NCBI GenBank assembly: GCA_964403525.1
Contig: CAYOGE010000004.1
Span: 108,626 to 172,625 of the forward strand
Direction of reading: 5' to 3'
Source of the DNA: JAJTGZ01 sp964403525
GTDB lineage: Bacteria; Planctomycetota; Phycisphaerae; Phycisphaerales; UBA1924
Length of the DNA: 64,000 bases
The number at the start of each line of letters is the position of its first letter. Position 1 is the first letter of the stretch. Shown piece after piece: positions 25,360 to 35,015 of the stretch. Both the position numbers and the translations under genes were made by a program. The notes beneath the pieces are model-generated. The model saw only the letters and a list, made by a program, of their open reading frames with translations. It was not told the DNA's origin and did no database searches.

Positions 25360-26087
25360 TGGACCCAACCGCCCAACCCAACGACCTCTCCGGCGCGGCG
25401 CCTGCATCGCCACCCGCCGCGACCGCCCACTCGGCCCCCCATGCGCCACCGACACACCCGGCCGCGCACCCGCGCGTGCTCATGATCGACAACTACGACT
25501 CCTTCACCTACAACCTGGTTCAGTTGCTGATGAGCCTCGGCGCAAACGTGCGGACCTACCGCAATGATGCGCTCTCCGTCCAGCAGGCCGACAAGCTCGG
25601 CCCAACCCACCTGGTCATCTCCCCTGGGCCCGGCGGACCTCGCGAGGCCGGCACCAGCATGAAGATGATCGAGCACTTCGCAGGCCGGATTCCGGTGCTC
25701 GGCGTGTGCCTGGGGCACCAGGCCATGGCTGAGGTCTTCGGCGGAACCGTTGGCAGGGCGCCCCGCCTGATGCACGGCAAGGCGTCGCTGATCACACATG
25801 ACGGCAAGGGCGTCTACGCCGGGCTCCCGTCCCCACTCGAGGTCGGGCGCTACCACTCACTCGCCATTCTCACCGACAAGATGCCCGCCAACTTCACTGT
25901 CTCCGCACAAACCGAGCAGGGCGAGATCATGGGCATCCGCCACACGTCTTGGCCTGTAGAGGGCGTGCAATTCCACCCCGAAAGCGTCCTCACACCCAGC
26001 GGCGGCGCGATGATCCGCAACTTCCTTGCGCCGATCCCGGCTGCGATTACCCCGATCCCCAGTGAGCCGACCGCGGCCGTGAACTAG
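25359..26087 (+). CDS. trpG: anthranilate synthase component II (glutamine amidotransferase)
   Basis: A 242-residue class I glutaminase that supplies ammonia to TrpE. 'MIDNYDSFTYNLVQ' is the family N-terminal signature, 'GVCLGHQAMAEVFGG' has the nucleophilic Cys, and 'VQFHPESVLT' has the His-Glu pair. A roughly 40-residue Pro/Ala-rich N-terminal extension precedes the conserved domain and is unusual; an internal start is not obvious. Single-base overlap with trpE gives equal translation of the two subunits, and trpD starts two bases after the stop. Confidence 0.95.
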   Translation: MDPTAQPNDLSGAAPASPPAATAHSAPHAPPTHPAAHPRVLMIDNYDSFTYNLVQLLMSLGANVRTYRNDALSVQQADKLGPTHLVISPGPGGPREAGTSMKMIEHFAGRIPVLGVCLGHQAMAEVFGGTVGRAPRLMHGKASLITHDGKGVYAGLPSPLEVGRYHSLAILTDKMPANFTVSAQTEQGEIMGIRHTSWPVEGVQFHPESVLTPSGGAMIRNFLAPIPAAITPIPSEPTAAVN

Positions 26088-26089
26088 CC

Positions 26090-27151
26090 ATGCCCCCGCT
26101 CCTGTTCCATCTCGCCGCAAAGAAGGACCTCACCGCCGCCCAGGCGACGGAACTCTTCCACTTCCTCGTACACCCCGAGACGATGGACGGCGAGCGCGTG
26201 GCAATCCTGGCAGCCCTGCGTGACAAAGGTGAAACCGCGACCGAGGTCGCCGCCTTCGCCAAGGCCATGCGTGCCGCCGCGACAGACCCCGGCATCGTCC
26301 ACACCGAGTACGGCGGCTCGATCCTCGACATCGTCGGCACCGGTGGTGACAGTTCTAACACGATCAACATCTCAACCGCCGCCGCGCTGCTCGCCGCGGC
26401 CACGACCAAGAAGATTGTCAAGGTCGTCAAGCACGGCAACCGCGCGATCTCGAGCAAGTCCGGCGCTTCAGACGTCCTCGCCGCGCTGGGCGTGCCGCCC
26501 GCGATGAACCCGGAGGCCGCCCGCGAGTTGCTCGCACGCACCGGCTTCACGTACCTGCACGCCCCCCACTACCACCCCTCGGTCGCCGCCGTTGCCAACG
26601 CACGCAAGATGCTCGGCACACGCTCGATCTTCAACATCCTCGGCCCCCTCTGCAACCCCGCCCGTCCAACCTCCGCGCTCATCGGCGCATACTCACCCGA
26701 GGCCGCCAAGCTCATCGCCTACGCCGCGAAGGACCTCGGCTACCGGACCGTCGTAGTGATCCACACGCCCACGGGCCCAAGCAGCGGGCTCGACGAAGCG
26801 ACAACCGCCCTCCCCTACAGCGAGTGGCGGATGAGTTCCGGCAGGGTCACCACGTCGTCGGGCAGCGGCCAGACCGCCGGGTTCTACCCGCCGGGCAAAC
26901 TCGAGGACATCCGCGGCCGCGACGCCGCGTACAACGCCCAGGTCATCCGCGACGTTCTCAGCGGCCGCAAGCACCCCGCCACCGAGACCATCCTGCTCAA
27001 CACCGGCCTCGCCCTCAAGTCGTGCGGCTGGGCGGGCGACGCCGGCGGCTGCGCCCGCATGGCCAAGGCAGCGATCGACGACGGGCGTGCCGCCAACCTC
27101 CTCAACGAACTCGAGTCCTTCGGCCGCGAGCAACCCCATGACCCCGCCTGA
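26090..27151 (+). CDS. trpD: anthranilate phosphoribosyltransferase
   Basis: A 353-residue enzyme that moves phosphoribose from PRPP to anthranilate. 'ILDIVGTGGDSSNTINIST' contains the GTGGD PRPP-binding loop, 'VKHGNRAISSKSGASDVLAALG' holds the KHGN and SGSAD-like motifs, and 'FNILGPLCNPA' is the hinge. It works as a dimer in the cytosol. It starts two bases after trpG and overlaps trpC by 14 bases. Confidence 0.96.
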   Translation: MPPLLFHLAAKKDLTAAQATELFHFLVHPETMDGERVAILAALRDKGETATEVAAFAKAMRAAATDPGIVHTEYGGSILDIVGTGGDSSNTINISTAAALLAAATTKKIVKVVKHGNRAISSKSGASDVLAALGVPPAMNPEAARELLARTGFTYLHAPHYHPSVAAVANARKMLGTRSIFNILGPLCNPARPTSALIGAYSPEAAKLIAYAAKDLGYRTVVVIHTPTGPSSGLDEATTALPYSEWRMSSGRVTTSSGSGQTAGFYPPGKLEDIRGRDAAYNAQVIRDVLSGRKHPATETILLNTGLALKSCGWAGDAGGCARMAKAAIDDGRAANLLNELESFGREQPHDPA

Positions 27152-27983
27152 TTTCCTCGACACCATGAAGCGCCAAAGCGAGGAACGCACCGAGGCCGCA
27201 CGCGCCCAACGCGACTTCGAGCAGATATGGGACGCCGCCCTGGATGCGCCAGCCCCCCTCGCAATCAACCACCGCATCTTCGACGTCATCGCCGAGGTCA
27301 AAGCGTCTTCTCCGTCAGAGGGCGTGCTTCGGGCCGTGACCCCCGAGACCGCCGTTGACGAAGCCGTCGCCCAGGCACGGCTCTACGAAGCCGCCGGCGC
27401 CGCTGCGATCAGCGTGCTCACCGAGCCAACGAAGTTCGGCGGCTCACTCGACCACCTCCGCGCCGTCGCCGCCGCGGTCAGCATCCCCGTCATGCGCAAA
27501 GACTTCCTCACCGCCGACTATCAGGTGGTCGAGGCCCGCGAGGCGGGTGCTTCGGGTGTCCTGCTCATCGCCCGCATGCTCAGCGACGAAGACCTCTTCG
27601 AGATGACCGACCTCGCCCGCGACCTGGGCATGTTCTGCCTGATCGAGGCCTTCGACGGCGCCGACCTCAGCCGCATCAACCGCCTCGTCGTCCTGCGTGG
27701 CCACGAGTTTGCAAGGGGTGAACACATCGGCCGACTCTACATCGGCCTCAACTGTCGCGACCTCGCCACGCTCAAGATCGATCCGACCAGCTTCGAAACC
27801 TGGAAGCAGTTCATCCCCGTCGGCTTCCCCTCGGTCGCCGAGAGCGGCATCGCCACACCCGAAGACGCCGCCCGCGTCGCCCGCCTCGGCTACAACCTCG
27901 CCCTCGTCGGCTCGTCGCTGATGAAGGCCAACGACCCGCAGTCCCTCGCGAAGGCCATGATCGAAGCAGGACGCAATCAGTAA
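27138..27983 (+). CDS. trpC: indole-3-glycerol phosphate synthase
   Basis: A 281-residue TIM-barrel enzyme closing the indole ring. The family motifs are 'AEVKASSPSEG' (catalytic Glu and Lys), 'MRKDFLTADYQVVEAREAGA' (Lys in the RKDF motif), 'IGLNCRDLATLKID' and 'SVAESGIATPED'. The ATG at 27138 lies within trpD; earlier codons in this frame are trpD sequence in another phase. It is monofunctional, with the PRAI activity on the separate trpF. The gap of 139 bases to trpF holds a hairpin. Confidence 0.95.
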   Translation: MTPPDFLDTMKRQSEERTEAARAQRDFEQIWDAALDAPAPLAINHRIFDVIAEVKASSPSEGVLRAVTPETAVDEAVAQARLYEAAGAAAISVLTEPTKFGGSLDHLRAVAAAVSIPVMRKDFLTADYQVVEAREAGASGVLLIARMLSDEDLFEMTDLARDLGMFCLIEAFDGADLSRINRLVVLRGHEFARGEHIGRLYIGLNCRDLATLKIDPTSFETWKQFIPVGFPSVAESGIATPEDAARVARLGYNLALVGSSLMKANDPQSLAKAMIEAGRNQ

Positions 27984-28059
27984 GAGCCTTGTGCGCAAGC
28001 ACAAGAACAACGCGCCCACGCTTACCACTCCCCGAGCCCCAAGGACTCATCGTCCAAAC

Positions 28060-28078
28060 CCGGGGGCAACGCCCCCGG
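28060..28078. repeat. GC-rich hairpin in the trpC-trpF gap
   Basis: CCGGGGGC-AAC-GCCCCCGG, perfect 8-bp stem with a 3-base loop, within a 139-base non-coding gap. No uridine tract follows on either strand, so it is more likely an mRNA-processing or stability element or a REP-like insertion than a terminator. Confidence 0.5.
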
Positions 28079-28122
28079 TAACCACGCCACACACGTCCCC
28101 AACCGCGAAGCGTTCGTACCAA

Positions 28123-28746
28123 ATGCCCCGAACCCGAGTCAAAATCTGCGGCCTTACCTCACTTGACGGTGTCGACGCCGCGGTGCGTGAAGGCGCCGAC
28201 GCGATCGGCCTGGTGTTCGCCGATTCGCCCCGTCTCGTCACGCCAAAGCAGGCCGTTGCGATCACCGAAGACCTGCCCCCGTTCATCTCGACGGTGGCGG
28301 TCTTCAAAAAAACGAATGACTTCGAGGTCAGCACCATCTGGAAGACCTTCTGCTTTTCTTGCCTCCAGACGGATGCCAGTGGACTCGGAGTGCTCTCCCT
28401 CGATGGCCTCAAACCGCAGTTGATTCAGGTACACCGCCTCGGCCCGAATTCAATCGCCCAGATCCTTCAAGCAACCGCTACGCACCACGTGCTGCTTGTA
28501 GAAGGCGAGCGGTCGGGAGCCGGCCAGACGATCGACTGGCCCACGGTCGCGCCCCTGGCCAGCCAGCGCCGCATCATCCTCGCCGGCGGCCTCACCCCCG
28601 ACAACGTCGCACAGGCCATCCGCACGGTCCGCCCTTACGGCGTAGACGTCTCCAGCGGCGTCGAGTCCACCCCCGGCAAGAAAGACCCGATCAAGATCCG
28701 CGACTTCCTCCAGGCCGTCCGCGACGTCGACAGAGACCTCCAATAA
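28123..28746 (+). CDS. trpF: phosphoribosylanthranilate isomerase
   Basis: A 207-residue TIM-barrel isomerase, third step after anthranilate. 'RVKICGLTSLDGVDAA' has the catalytic Cys in KICG, 'LAGGLTPDNVAQAI' is the phosphate loop, and 'YGVDVSSGVESTPGKKD' has the catalytic Asp and the SSGVE phosphate-binding signature. The start is ATG at 28123; the upstream frame is non-coding gap. A 65-base gap with a nested inverted repeat separates it from trpB. Confidence 0.95.
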   Translation: MPRTRVKICGLTSLDGVDAAVREGADAIGLVFADSPRLVTPKQAVAITEDLPPFISTVAVFKKTNDFEVSTIWKTFCFSCLQTDASGLGVLSLDGLKPQLIQVHRLGPNSIAQILQATATHHVLLVEGERSGAGQTIDWPTVAPLASQRRIILAGGLTPDNVAQAIRTVRPYGVDVSSGVESTPGKKDPIKIRDFLQAVRDVDRDLQ

Positions 28747-28750
28747 CCGC

Positions 28751-28808
28751 GTGGAGCAGGTTTCCAACCTGCTCAGCCCGATTCAAGCAGGCTGAACCCC
28801 TGCTCCAC
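28751..28808. repeat. nested inverted repeat between trpF and trpB
   Basis: The outer arms GTGGAGCAGG (28751-28760) and CCTGCTCCAC (28799-28808) pair perfectly. Inside are a 9-bp hairpin GAGCAGGTT-TCC-AACCTGCTC (28754-28774) and a 6-bp pair TCAGCC/GGCTGA (28773-28778, 28790-28795). The competing structures and tidy boundaries look like a small REP/MITE-type insertion that fills the gap up to three bases before the trpB ATG. Confidence 0.65.
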
Positions 28809-28811
28809 ACC

Positions 28812-30062
<1,251 letters not shown>

Positions 30063-30070
30063 ACCCCACC

Positions 30071-30844
30071 ATGACCACAGCATCCACCATCTCCGCCCGC
30101 CTGCGCGACCAAGCCGCCCGCGGAACGCCCACCCTCATCCCCTACATCACCGCAGGCTTCCCCACCAAAGACGCCTTCGCGACACAGCTCCGCTCACTGC
30201 AGCCGCACGCCGCGCTCGTGGAGGTCGGCGTCCCTTTCTCAGACCCGATGGCCGACGGCGCAACCATCCAGCACTCTTCACTCAAGGCTCTCCAGAACGG
30301 CGTCACGCTCGACTGGATCCTCACCTCCCTCGCCGCGCTCCGCGGCTCACTCACCGCCCCCGTCGCGCTGATGAGCTACCTCAACCCGCTCATCCACCTC
30401 GGGCTCGACAACCTCGCCCAGCGCTGCGCCGACTCGGGGGTCAGCCTCCTGATCATCCCCGATCTGCCCCTGGAGGAATCGGCCGGACTCCGAGCTGCGC
30501 TCCACGCAAAGGGCGTCGGACAGGTGCAGCTCGTCTCGCCGGTCACCCCGCCCGGCCGCGCAGCCCTGCTCGCAAAGAACTCAGACGGCTTCCTCTACGC
30601 CGTTACCGTCACCGGCGTGACCGGCGGCACCGCGCCCGCCACCCCGGCCAACCTCGACGCATACCTGTCGCACCTCCGCGCCGTCTCGCCCGTACCCGTC
30701 TGCGCAGGTTTCGGCATCAAATCCCGCGAGCACGTGCGGGCCCTTGCCGGCAAGGCCGACGGGGCCATCGTCGGCTCTGCGCTCATCGCCGCCATCGAGC
30801 GCGGCGAGAACCCTGGCGAATTCCTGGCCGCCCTCGCACGCTAG
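30071..30844 (+). CDS. trpA: tryptophan synthase alpha chain
   Basis: A 257-residue TIM-barrel protein releasing indole from indole-3-glycerol phosphate. 'LIPYITAGFPTKDAF' is the family start, 'LVEVGVPFSDPMADGATIQ' has the catalytic Glu and Asp, and 'GFGIKSREHVRAL' and 'DGAIVGSALI' are the phosphate-binding loops. It is the last gene of the trp operon, eight bases after trpB. A strong hairpin lies 54 bases beyond the stop. Confidence 0.95.
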   Translation: MTTASTISARLRDQAARGTPTLIPYITAGFPTKDAFATQLRSLQPHAALVEVGVPFSDPMADGATIQHSSLKALQNGVTLDWILTSLAALRGSLTAPVALMSYLNPLIHLGLDNLAQRCADSGVSLLIIPDLPLEESAGLRAALHAKGVGQVQLVSPVTPPGRAALLAKNSDGFLYAVTVTGVTGGTAPATPANLDAYLSHLRAVSPVPVCAGFGIKSREHVRALAGKADGAIVGSALIAAIERGENPGEFLAALAR

Positions 30845-30897
30845 ACGTCGACCATTGTGGTTCCGAATCTCTGGCTCGTGCCCCTCCGCCGAAGAAA

Positions 30898-30923
30898 AGG
30901 CCCCGGCTGCACAGCCGGGGCCT
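30898..30923 (-). terminator. terminator shared by trpA and the gene at 30960
   Basis: Perfect 11-bp stem AGGCCCCGGCT/AGCCGGGGCCT with a 4-base loop between two convergent genes. On the minus strand it is followed by TTTTCTTC, a good uridine tract; on the plus strand the following bases are CGTGTAT. It should stop the minus-strand gene well and the trp operon less efficiently. Confidence 0.8.
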
Positions 30924-30959
30924 CGTGTATGCAATCAATTGCCTGAGCCGGAACGGCCG

Positions 30960-33200
30960 TTACGAACCGCAGCCAGCGAAGAACTGATCGATGAAGACGA
31001 TGAAGTCGTTGTTGTCCCAGTTGCCGTCGCTGCCGGGGATGCCGCCCTGCACGCCGCGGTCGGCAAGCGGGTTCTGGGCAAAGAAGTAGTCGATGAAGAT
31101 CACAAAGTCGTTGTTGTCCAGCACACCGTCCTGGCCGGGAACGCCGCCCTGCACGCCGATGTCGGCCGGGCACGCCGGCGGCGCAACGGTGATGTCACGC
31201 AGCGTCGCCGCGATGATCGCAAAGCCCGAGCCGGTCGCCGGGGTCGAGTTCGGATAGTTCGCGTTCGATACGGGGTTCCGGAACGTGATCCGGTCGATCT
31301 GCTTGCCGGAGAAGTTGCCGAAACCGTCGGCGGCCAGCTTCTGCACCGAGGTCACTGCCTCTACCACGTTCAGGTTTGTCGCGGGCGCAAACGCCGTGTC
31401 CGCCTGATCCGTCGCGAGGTAAACGCCGAGGGCGCGCTGCGCCTCAAGGCCCGAGCCCGCCGTCGGCGCGGGCACGGTCTGCACGCCGAACCAGTCCGGC
31501 GCACGCATCGTGACCGTTGCCGACGACCCGTCGGTGAAGTGCAGTTCTGTGTCAAACCGCCCGCCGGAGTCGCTCACCTGGTAGATCACGCCGAGGCGTG
31601 ACGACGCAGTCAGTACGTAGCGAGACGATGTCAGATCGGTAACCTGCGGACCGGTCTGGTCGGGGTTGGTCTGCCAGTTCGGCTGGGCGGCGTTGTTGGC
31701 GCTGCTGCCGTACACGCGAGCCGCGTTCGCGACAAGGTTACGGTTGCCCAGGTGCACGATGTCGAGTGCGCCCGCCTCGTTCACGACTGAGAAGGGCATC
31801 CCCTCGGGGTCGCTCAGCGGTGCCGCGTTGATCGCTCCCGTCGCCCCATTGACCAGCAGGCCGCGGTCCGCGATCGAGCGGTACCCGTCGAGGTTCGCGG
31901 TGTTGGCGGCACCCTGTTCGGCCGCTCCGTGCACCATGCCGTTGAAGTTGTAGTTGAGCCCGATCGGCTGGTAGGTCGGCACTGGGTCGTTGATCGTCAG
32001 CACAAAGTTGCCGTTTGCCCGGTTGGCGCCCGCCACGCGGATCTTGTACGAGTGGCCGGGCAGACCCTGCCAGGTGAGCCTGCCACCGGTCCCGCAGTCG
32101 TTGTCGCTGCAGCCGATCAACGCGCCGCTGCAACCGTCGTACACGCTGAGGGTCGTGTCCATCGTCGAGCCGCAGGTGCGGGCCTCGAGCATGTGGTTGG
32201 TCGTCGCGTCGTAGGAGTACCACACGCCCGCGTCGTCGTTGGTGCCGCAAGGTGAAGATGCCGAGCTGATCGCCCGGTTGTTGCTGCCGCTGGTCGAGCC
32301 CGCCGCCACCGGCGTCGCGGTCGCGCAGGTGCTGTTGGGGGCGAACACGCCCGTGCGCACCGTGGTCGCGAAGATCGCGTAGTTGCGGTTGCCGGTCGGA
32401 ACGGGCGTCGGGTAAGTAAACGTGATAGTGCTGAGGCTCTTGCCGTTGACGTCACCGAGCCCGGCCAGCAGAAGCTTCCGCGCGTCGATCACCGCCTCCC
32501 ACACGTTGAGCACGTTGCCCGTGCTCGACGAGGGCAACCCGCTGTCGCCGTTGGTGGCGCCCTTGTAGTTGCCCGTCGTCTGCTGGATGCTCAGGCCCGA
32601 GTTCGCACCCGGCGCGAGCACCGCCCGCGTGCCGAACCAGTCGCGCCCGTTGACCGTCACCGTCACCGACGTCGCATCAGTAAACCCGAGCGTCACCGTG
32701 AACGAACTCGACAGCGTGCCGACGTTGGTGATGTGGTAGAGCAGGCCGATCTCCGAGTACGAGTCCAGCACGATCGGTGTCGGCAGCGTCGTTGTCTGCG
32801 GCGTGCGCTGATCGAAGTTCGGCAGCCAGTCCGGGGCGATCCCCCGGTCGGGCAGGCTCCCCGGAGCAGTCAGCTCAAACGCCGCGTTCAGGTCGCGGTT
32901 GCCCAGCATGACGATGTCCAGTTGGTTCGGGTTCATAACGATGCTGTACGGCAGCCCTGTGGCACCCACGAGCGGGTTTGCACCGAACGCAACCGGGGCG
33001 CTCGCGCTCCCGTCGATCACCAGACCTCGATCTGCGATCGATCGATAGCCGCTCGGCCCGATGCTGTCAGGGACGCCAGACTCCCCAAAGTGAACCATGC
33101 CATTGAAGTTGTAGTTCAAGACCACCTGGTTGTCGGTGGCAAGAACACTCCCCGAGAGCATCGCCAGAGCGATGGCCGAAACAGCGGTGTGGATGCGCAT
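30960..33200 (-). CDS. secreted protein with duplicated beta domain and GC-type dockerin-like tail
   Basis: A 746-residue exported protein. The signal peptide (residues 1-23) ends at 'SGSVLA'. Two copies of a roughly 260-residue domain begin 'LNYNFNGMVHFGES' and 'LNYNFNGMVHGAAE', both containing 'GYRSIADRGL' and 'LDIV.LGNR'. Between them is a PPC-like beta domain ('YDGCSGALIGCSDNDCG'). The C-terminal 70 residues are two units of 'QGG.PG.DG..DNNDF..FID.FF' ending 'FFAGCGS'. The tail is what I know as the GC-type dockerin domain of Phycisphaerales and probably anchors the protein at the cell surface. The start at 33200 follows GGGAGA. Ligand or enzyme activity is unknown. Confidence 0.8.
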   Translation of the reverse strand: MRIHTAVSAIALAMLSGSVLATDNQVVLNYNFNGMVHFGESGVPDSIGPSGYRSIADRGLVIDGSASAPVAFGANPLVGATGLPYSIVMNPNQLDIVMLGNRDLNAAFELTAPGSLPDRGIAPDWLPNFDQRTPQTTTLPTPIVLDSYSEIGLLYHITNVGTLSSSFTVTLGFTDATSVTVTVNGRDWFGTRAVLAPGANSGLSIQQTTGNYKGATNGDSGLPSSSTGNVLNVWEAVIDARKLLLAGLGDVNGKSLSTITFTYPTPVPTGNRNYAIFATTVRTGVFAPNSTCATATPVAAGSTSGSNNRAISSASSPCGTNDDAGVWYSYDATTNHMLEARTCGSTMDTTLSVYDGCSGALIGCSDNDCGTGGRLTWQGLPGHSYKIRVAGANRANGNFVLTINDPVPTYQPIGLNYNFNGMVHGAAEQGAANTANLDGYRSIADRGLLVNGATGAINAAPLSDPEGMPFSVVNEAGALDIVHLGNRNLVANAARVYGSSANNAAQPNWQTNPDQTGPQVTDLTSSRYVLTASSRLGVIYQVSDSGGRFDTELHFTDGSSATVTMRAPDWFGVQTVPAPTAGSGLEAQRALGVYLATDQADTAFAPATNLNVVEAVTSVQKLAADGFGNFSGKQIDRITFRNPVSNANYPNSTPATGSGFAIIAATLRDITVAPPACPADIGVQGGVPGQDGVLDNNDFVIFIDYFFAQNPLADRGVQGGIPGSDGNWDNNDFIVFIDQFFAGCGS

Positions 33201-33244
33201 TGCAGATCTCCCATTGCAGTCCGGAATTGGACTGCTCTGAGAAC

Positions 33245-33273
33245 AGCCTACCGCAAGCCCGCATAGGGTACAA
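33245..33273 (-). promoter_or_regulatory. possible promoter of the secreted dockerin-tail gene
   Basis: On the minus strand, TTGTAC (33268-33273), 17-base spacer, TAGGCT (33245-33250). The -10 box is a partial match; spacing is ideal. The start would be about 40 bases upstream of the ATG. Confidence 0.4.
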
Positions 33274-33367
33274 GCACGATCTCCAAATCGCACAAACGTC
33301 CTATCTTGCCGCCCCCAGAGCTCAGACTTCCGGGGGTAGCTGTCCGCCCTACTCCATCGAAAGCAAC

Positions 33368-34678
33368 TCAGCGCTGCCAGGTTGCCGCGCCGTACACCGC
33401 TGACGACCCCAGTTCCTCCGCGATCCGCAGCAACTGGTTGTACTTCGCGTTGCGGTCGCTGCGGCACGGCGCACCCGTCTTGATCTGCCCACAGTTGGTC
33501 GCCACCGCGATGTCGGCGATCGTCGAGTCTTCCGTCTCGCCAGAGCGATGGCTGAGCACCGCGGCGTACTTGTTACGCATCGCCAGGTCAACCGCCGCAA
33601 ACGTCTCGGTGAGCGTGCCGATCTGGTTGACCTTCACGAGGATCGCGTTGGCGCACTTCTCCTTGAGGCCGCGCGCCAGGAACTTGGGGTTGGTCACAAA
33701 CAGATCGTCGCCGACGAGCTGAACCTTGTCGCCCAGCTTCGCCGTGATCTTGGCCCACCCCGCCCAGTCGTTCTCCGCGAGGCCGTCCTCGATGGAGCGG
33801 ATCGGATACTTGGCGACCCACGACGACCAGAGGTCGATCATCTGGTCGCTGGAGATCACCTCCTGCGTGCTCTTGAACATCTTGTAGCCGACCTTGCCAT
33901 CCGCGGCCGCCTCGTTCCAGCACTCGCTCGCCGCCGGGTCCAGCGCCACAAAGATCTGCTCCCCCCACTTGTACCCGGCCTTCTTGACGGCCTCTTCGAT
34001 CACCTGCAGCGCCTCCTCCGCCCCGTTCCTGAAACTCGGAGCGAAGCCGCCCTCGTCACCGACGGCCGTGTTGAGGTGCTTGTCGTGAAGCACCTTCTTC
34101 AGCGCGTGATAGATCTCCACCCCCGCGCGCATCGCCTCGCCGAAGGTGTCAAACCCCCACGGCTGCACCATGAACTCCTGAAAATCCACGTTGCTGTCGG
34201 CGTGCTTGCCGCCGTTGATGATGTTCAGCATCGGCACAGGCAGCGTCCGCGCCGATGCGCCGCCGAGGTACCGGTAGAGCGGCAGCCCCGCCTCTTCCGC
34301 AGCGGCCCTGGCCGCCGCCATGCTCACGCCCAGAATGCCGTTGGCGCCCAGCTTGCTCTTGGTGGGCGTACCGTCGGCGTCGATCATCGCCTGATCGATC
34401 GCCTCCTGCTGGCGGGCATCGCGCCCCTTCAGCAACGGCGCGATCACCTTGTTTACGTTGTCGACGGCCTTGGACACCCCCTTACCCAGGTAGCGCCCTT
34501 TGTCGCCGTCGCGCAGCTCGCACGCCTCGTGCTCGCCCGTGCTCGCCCCCGAGGGCACCGCCGCACGGCCGAGAACTCCAGACTCCAGACGCACATCGAC
34601 CTCAACCGTCGGGTTCCCGCGACTGTCGAGGACTTGGCGAGCGTGAATGTGGGAGATCCTGGAGGAAGTGGTCGTCAT
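33368..34678 (-). CDS. eno: enolase
   Basis: A 436-residue glycolytic enzyme converting 2-phosphoglycerate to phosphoenolpyruvate. 'ARQVLDSRGNPTVEVDV' and 'AAVPSGASTGEHEACELRD' are the N-terminal domain and mobile loop. 'SIEDGLAENDW' and 'VGDDLFVTNPKFL' give the Mg-binding Glu and Asp, 'ILVKVNQIGTLTE' the catalytic Lys, and 'VLSHRSGETEDSTIADIAV' the substrate-binding His-Arg-Ser. All catalytic residues are present. It is cytosolic and expected to be well expressed; a near-consensus promoter lies 95 bases upstream. Confidence 0.97.
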   Translation of the reverse strand: MTTTSSRISHIHARQVLDSRGNPTVEVDVRLESGVLGRAAVPSGASTGEHEACELRDGDKGRYLGKGVSKAVDNVNKVIAPLLKGRDARQQEAIDQAMIDADGTPTKSKLGANGILGVSMAAARAAAEEAGLPLYRYLGGASARTLPVPMLNIINGGKHADSNVDFQEFMVQPWGFDTFGEAMRAGVEIYHALKKVLHDKHLNTAVGDEGGFAPSFRNGAEEALQVIEEAVKKAGYKWGEQIFVALDPAASECWNEAAADGKVGYKMFKSTQEVISSDQMIDLWSSWVAKYPIRSIEDGLAENDWAGWAKITAKLGDKVQLVGDDLFVTNPKFLARGLKEKCANAILVKVNQIGTLTETFAAVDLAMRNKYAAVLSHRSGETEDSTIADIAVATNCGQIKTGAPCRSDRNAKYNQLLRIAEELGSSAVYGAATWQR

Positions 34679-34772
34679 GGTGATCCTTGATCAGAGGCCC
34701 GGAGCGGCCTGCGTTGGGGTATTCGCCCTGAAACTATCACAGGCGAGGTGGCACGGGAACCGTTCCGCGGGC

Positions 34773-34801
34773 ATGATACGAATAGGAATGCGGGGTGTCA
34801 C
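34773..34801 (-). promoter_or_regulatory. eno promoter
   Basis: On the minus strand, GTGACA (34796-34801, 5/6), exactly 17 bases, TATCAT (34773-34778, 5/6). The predicted start near 34766 gives an 88-base leader before the eno ATG. Confidence 0.7.
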
Positions 34802-35015
34802 CATCCCAGCCGATTCCGGCACCCTTCGCCGCGGCGATGGACCCGCGGGGATTGAAGGCAAGCGGCGGCGACAGCCGATGGACCGACTCCTATTGTGCCC
34901 CCCGGCACCGGCTCGAATGACGATGCAAACCACCATTCAACCGCTCGCGCCCGCACCCGCCTTTCGACCGGCCGTTCTGGTATCCTGCTGGGGCCCGCTC
35001 CAGCGGAACTGCGCC

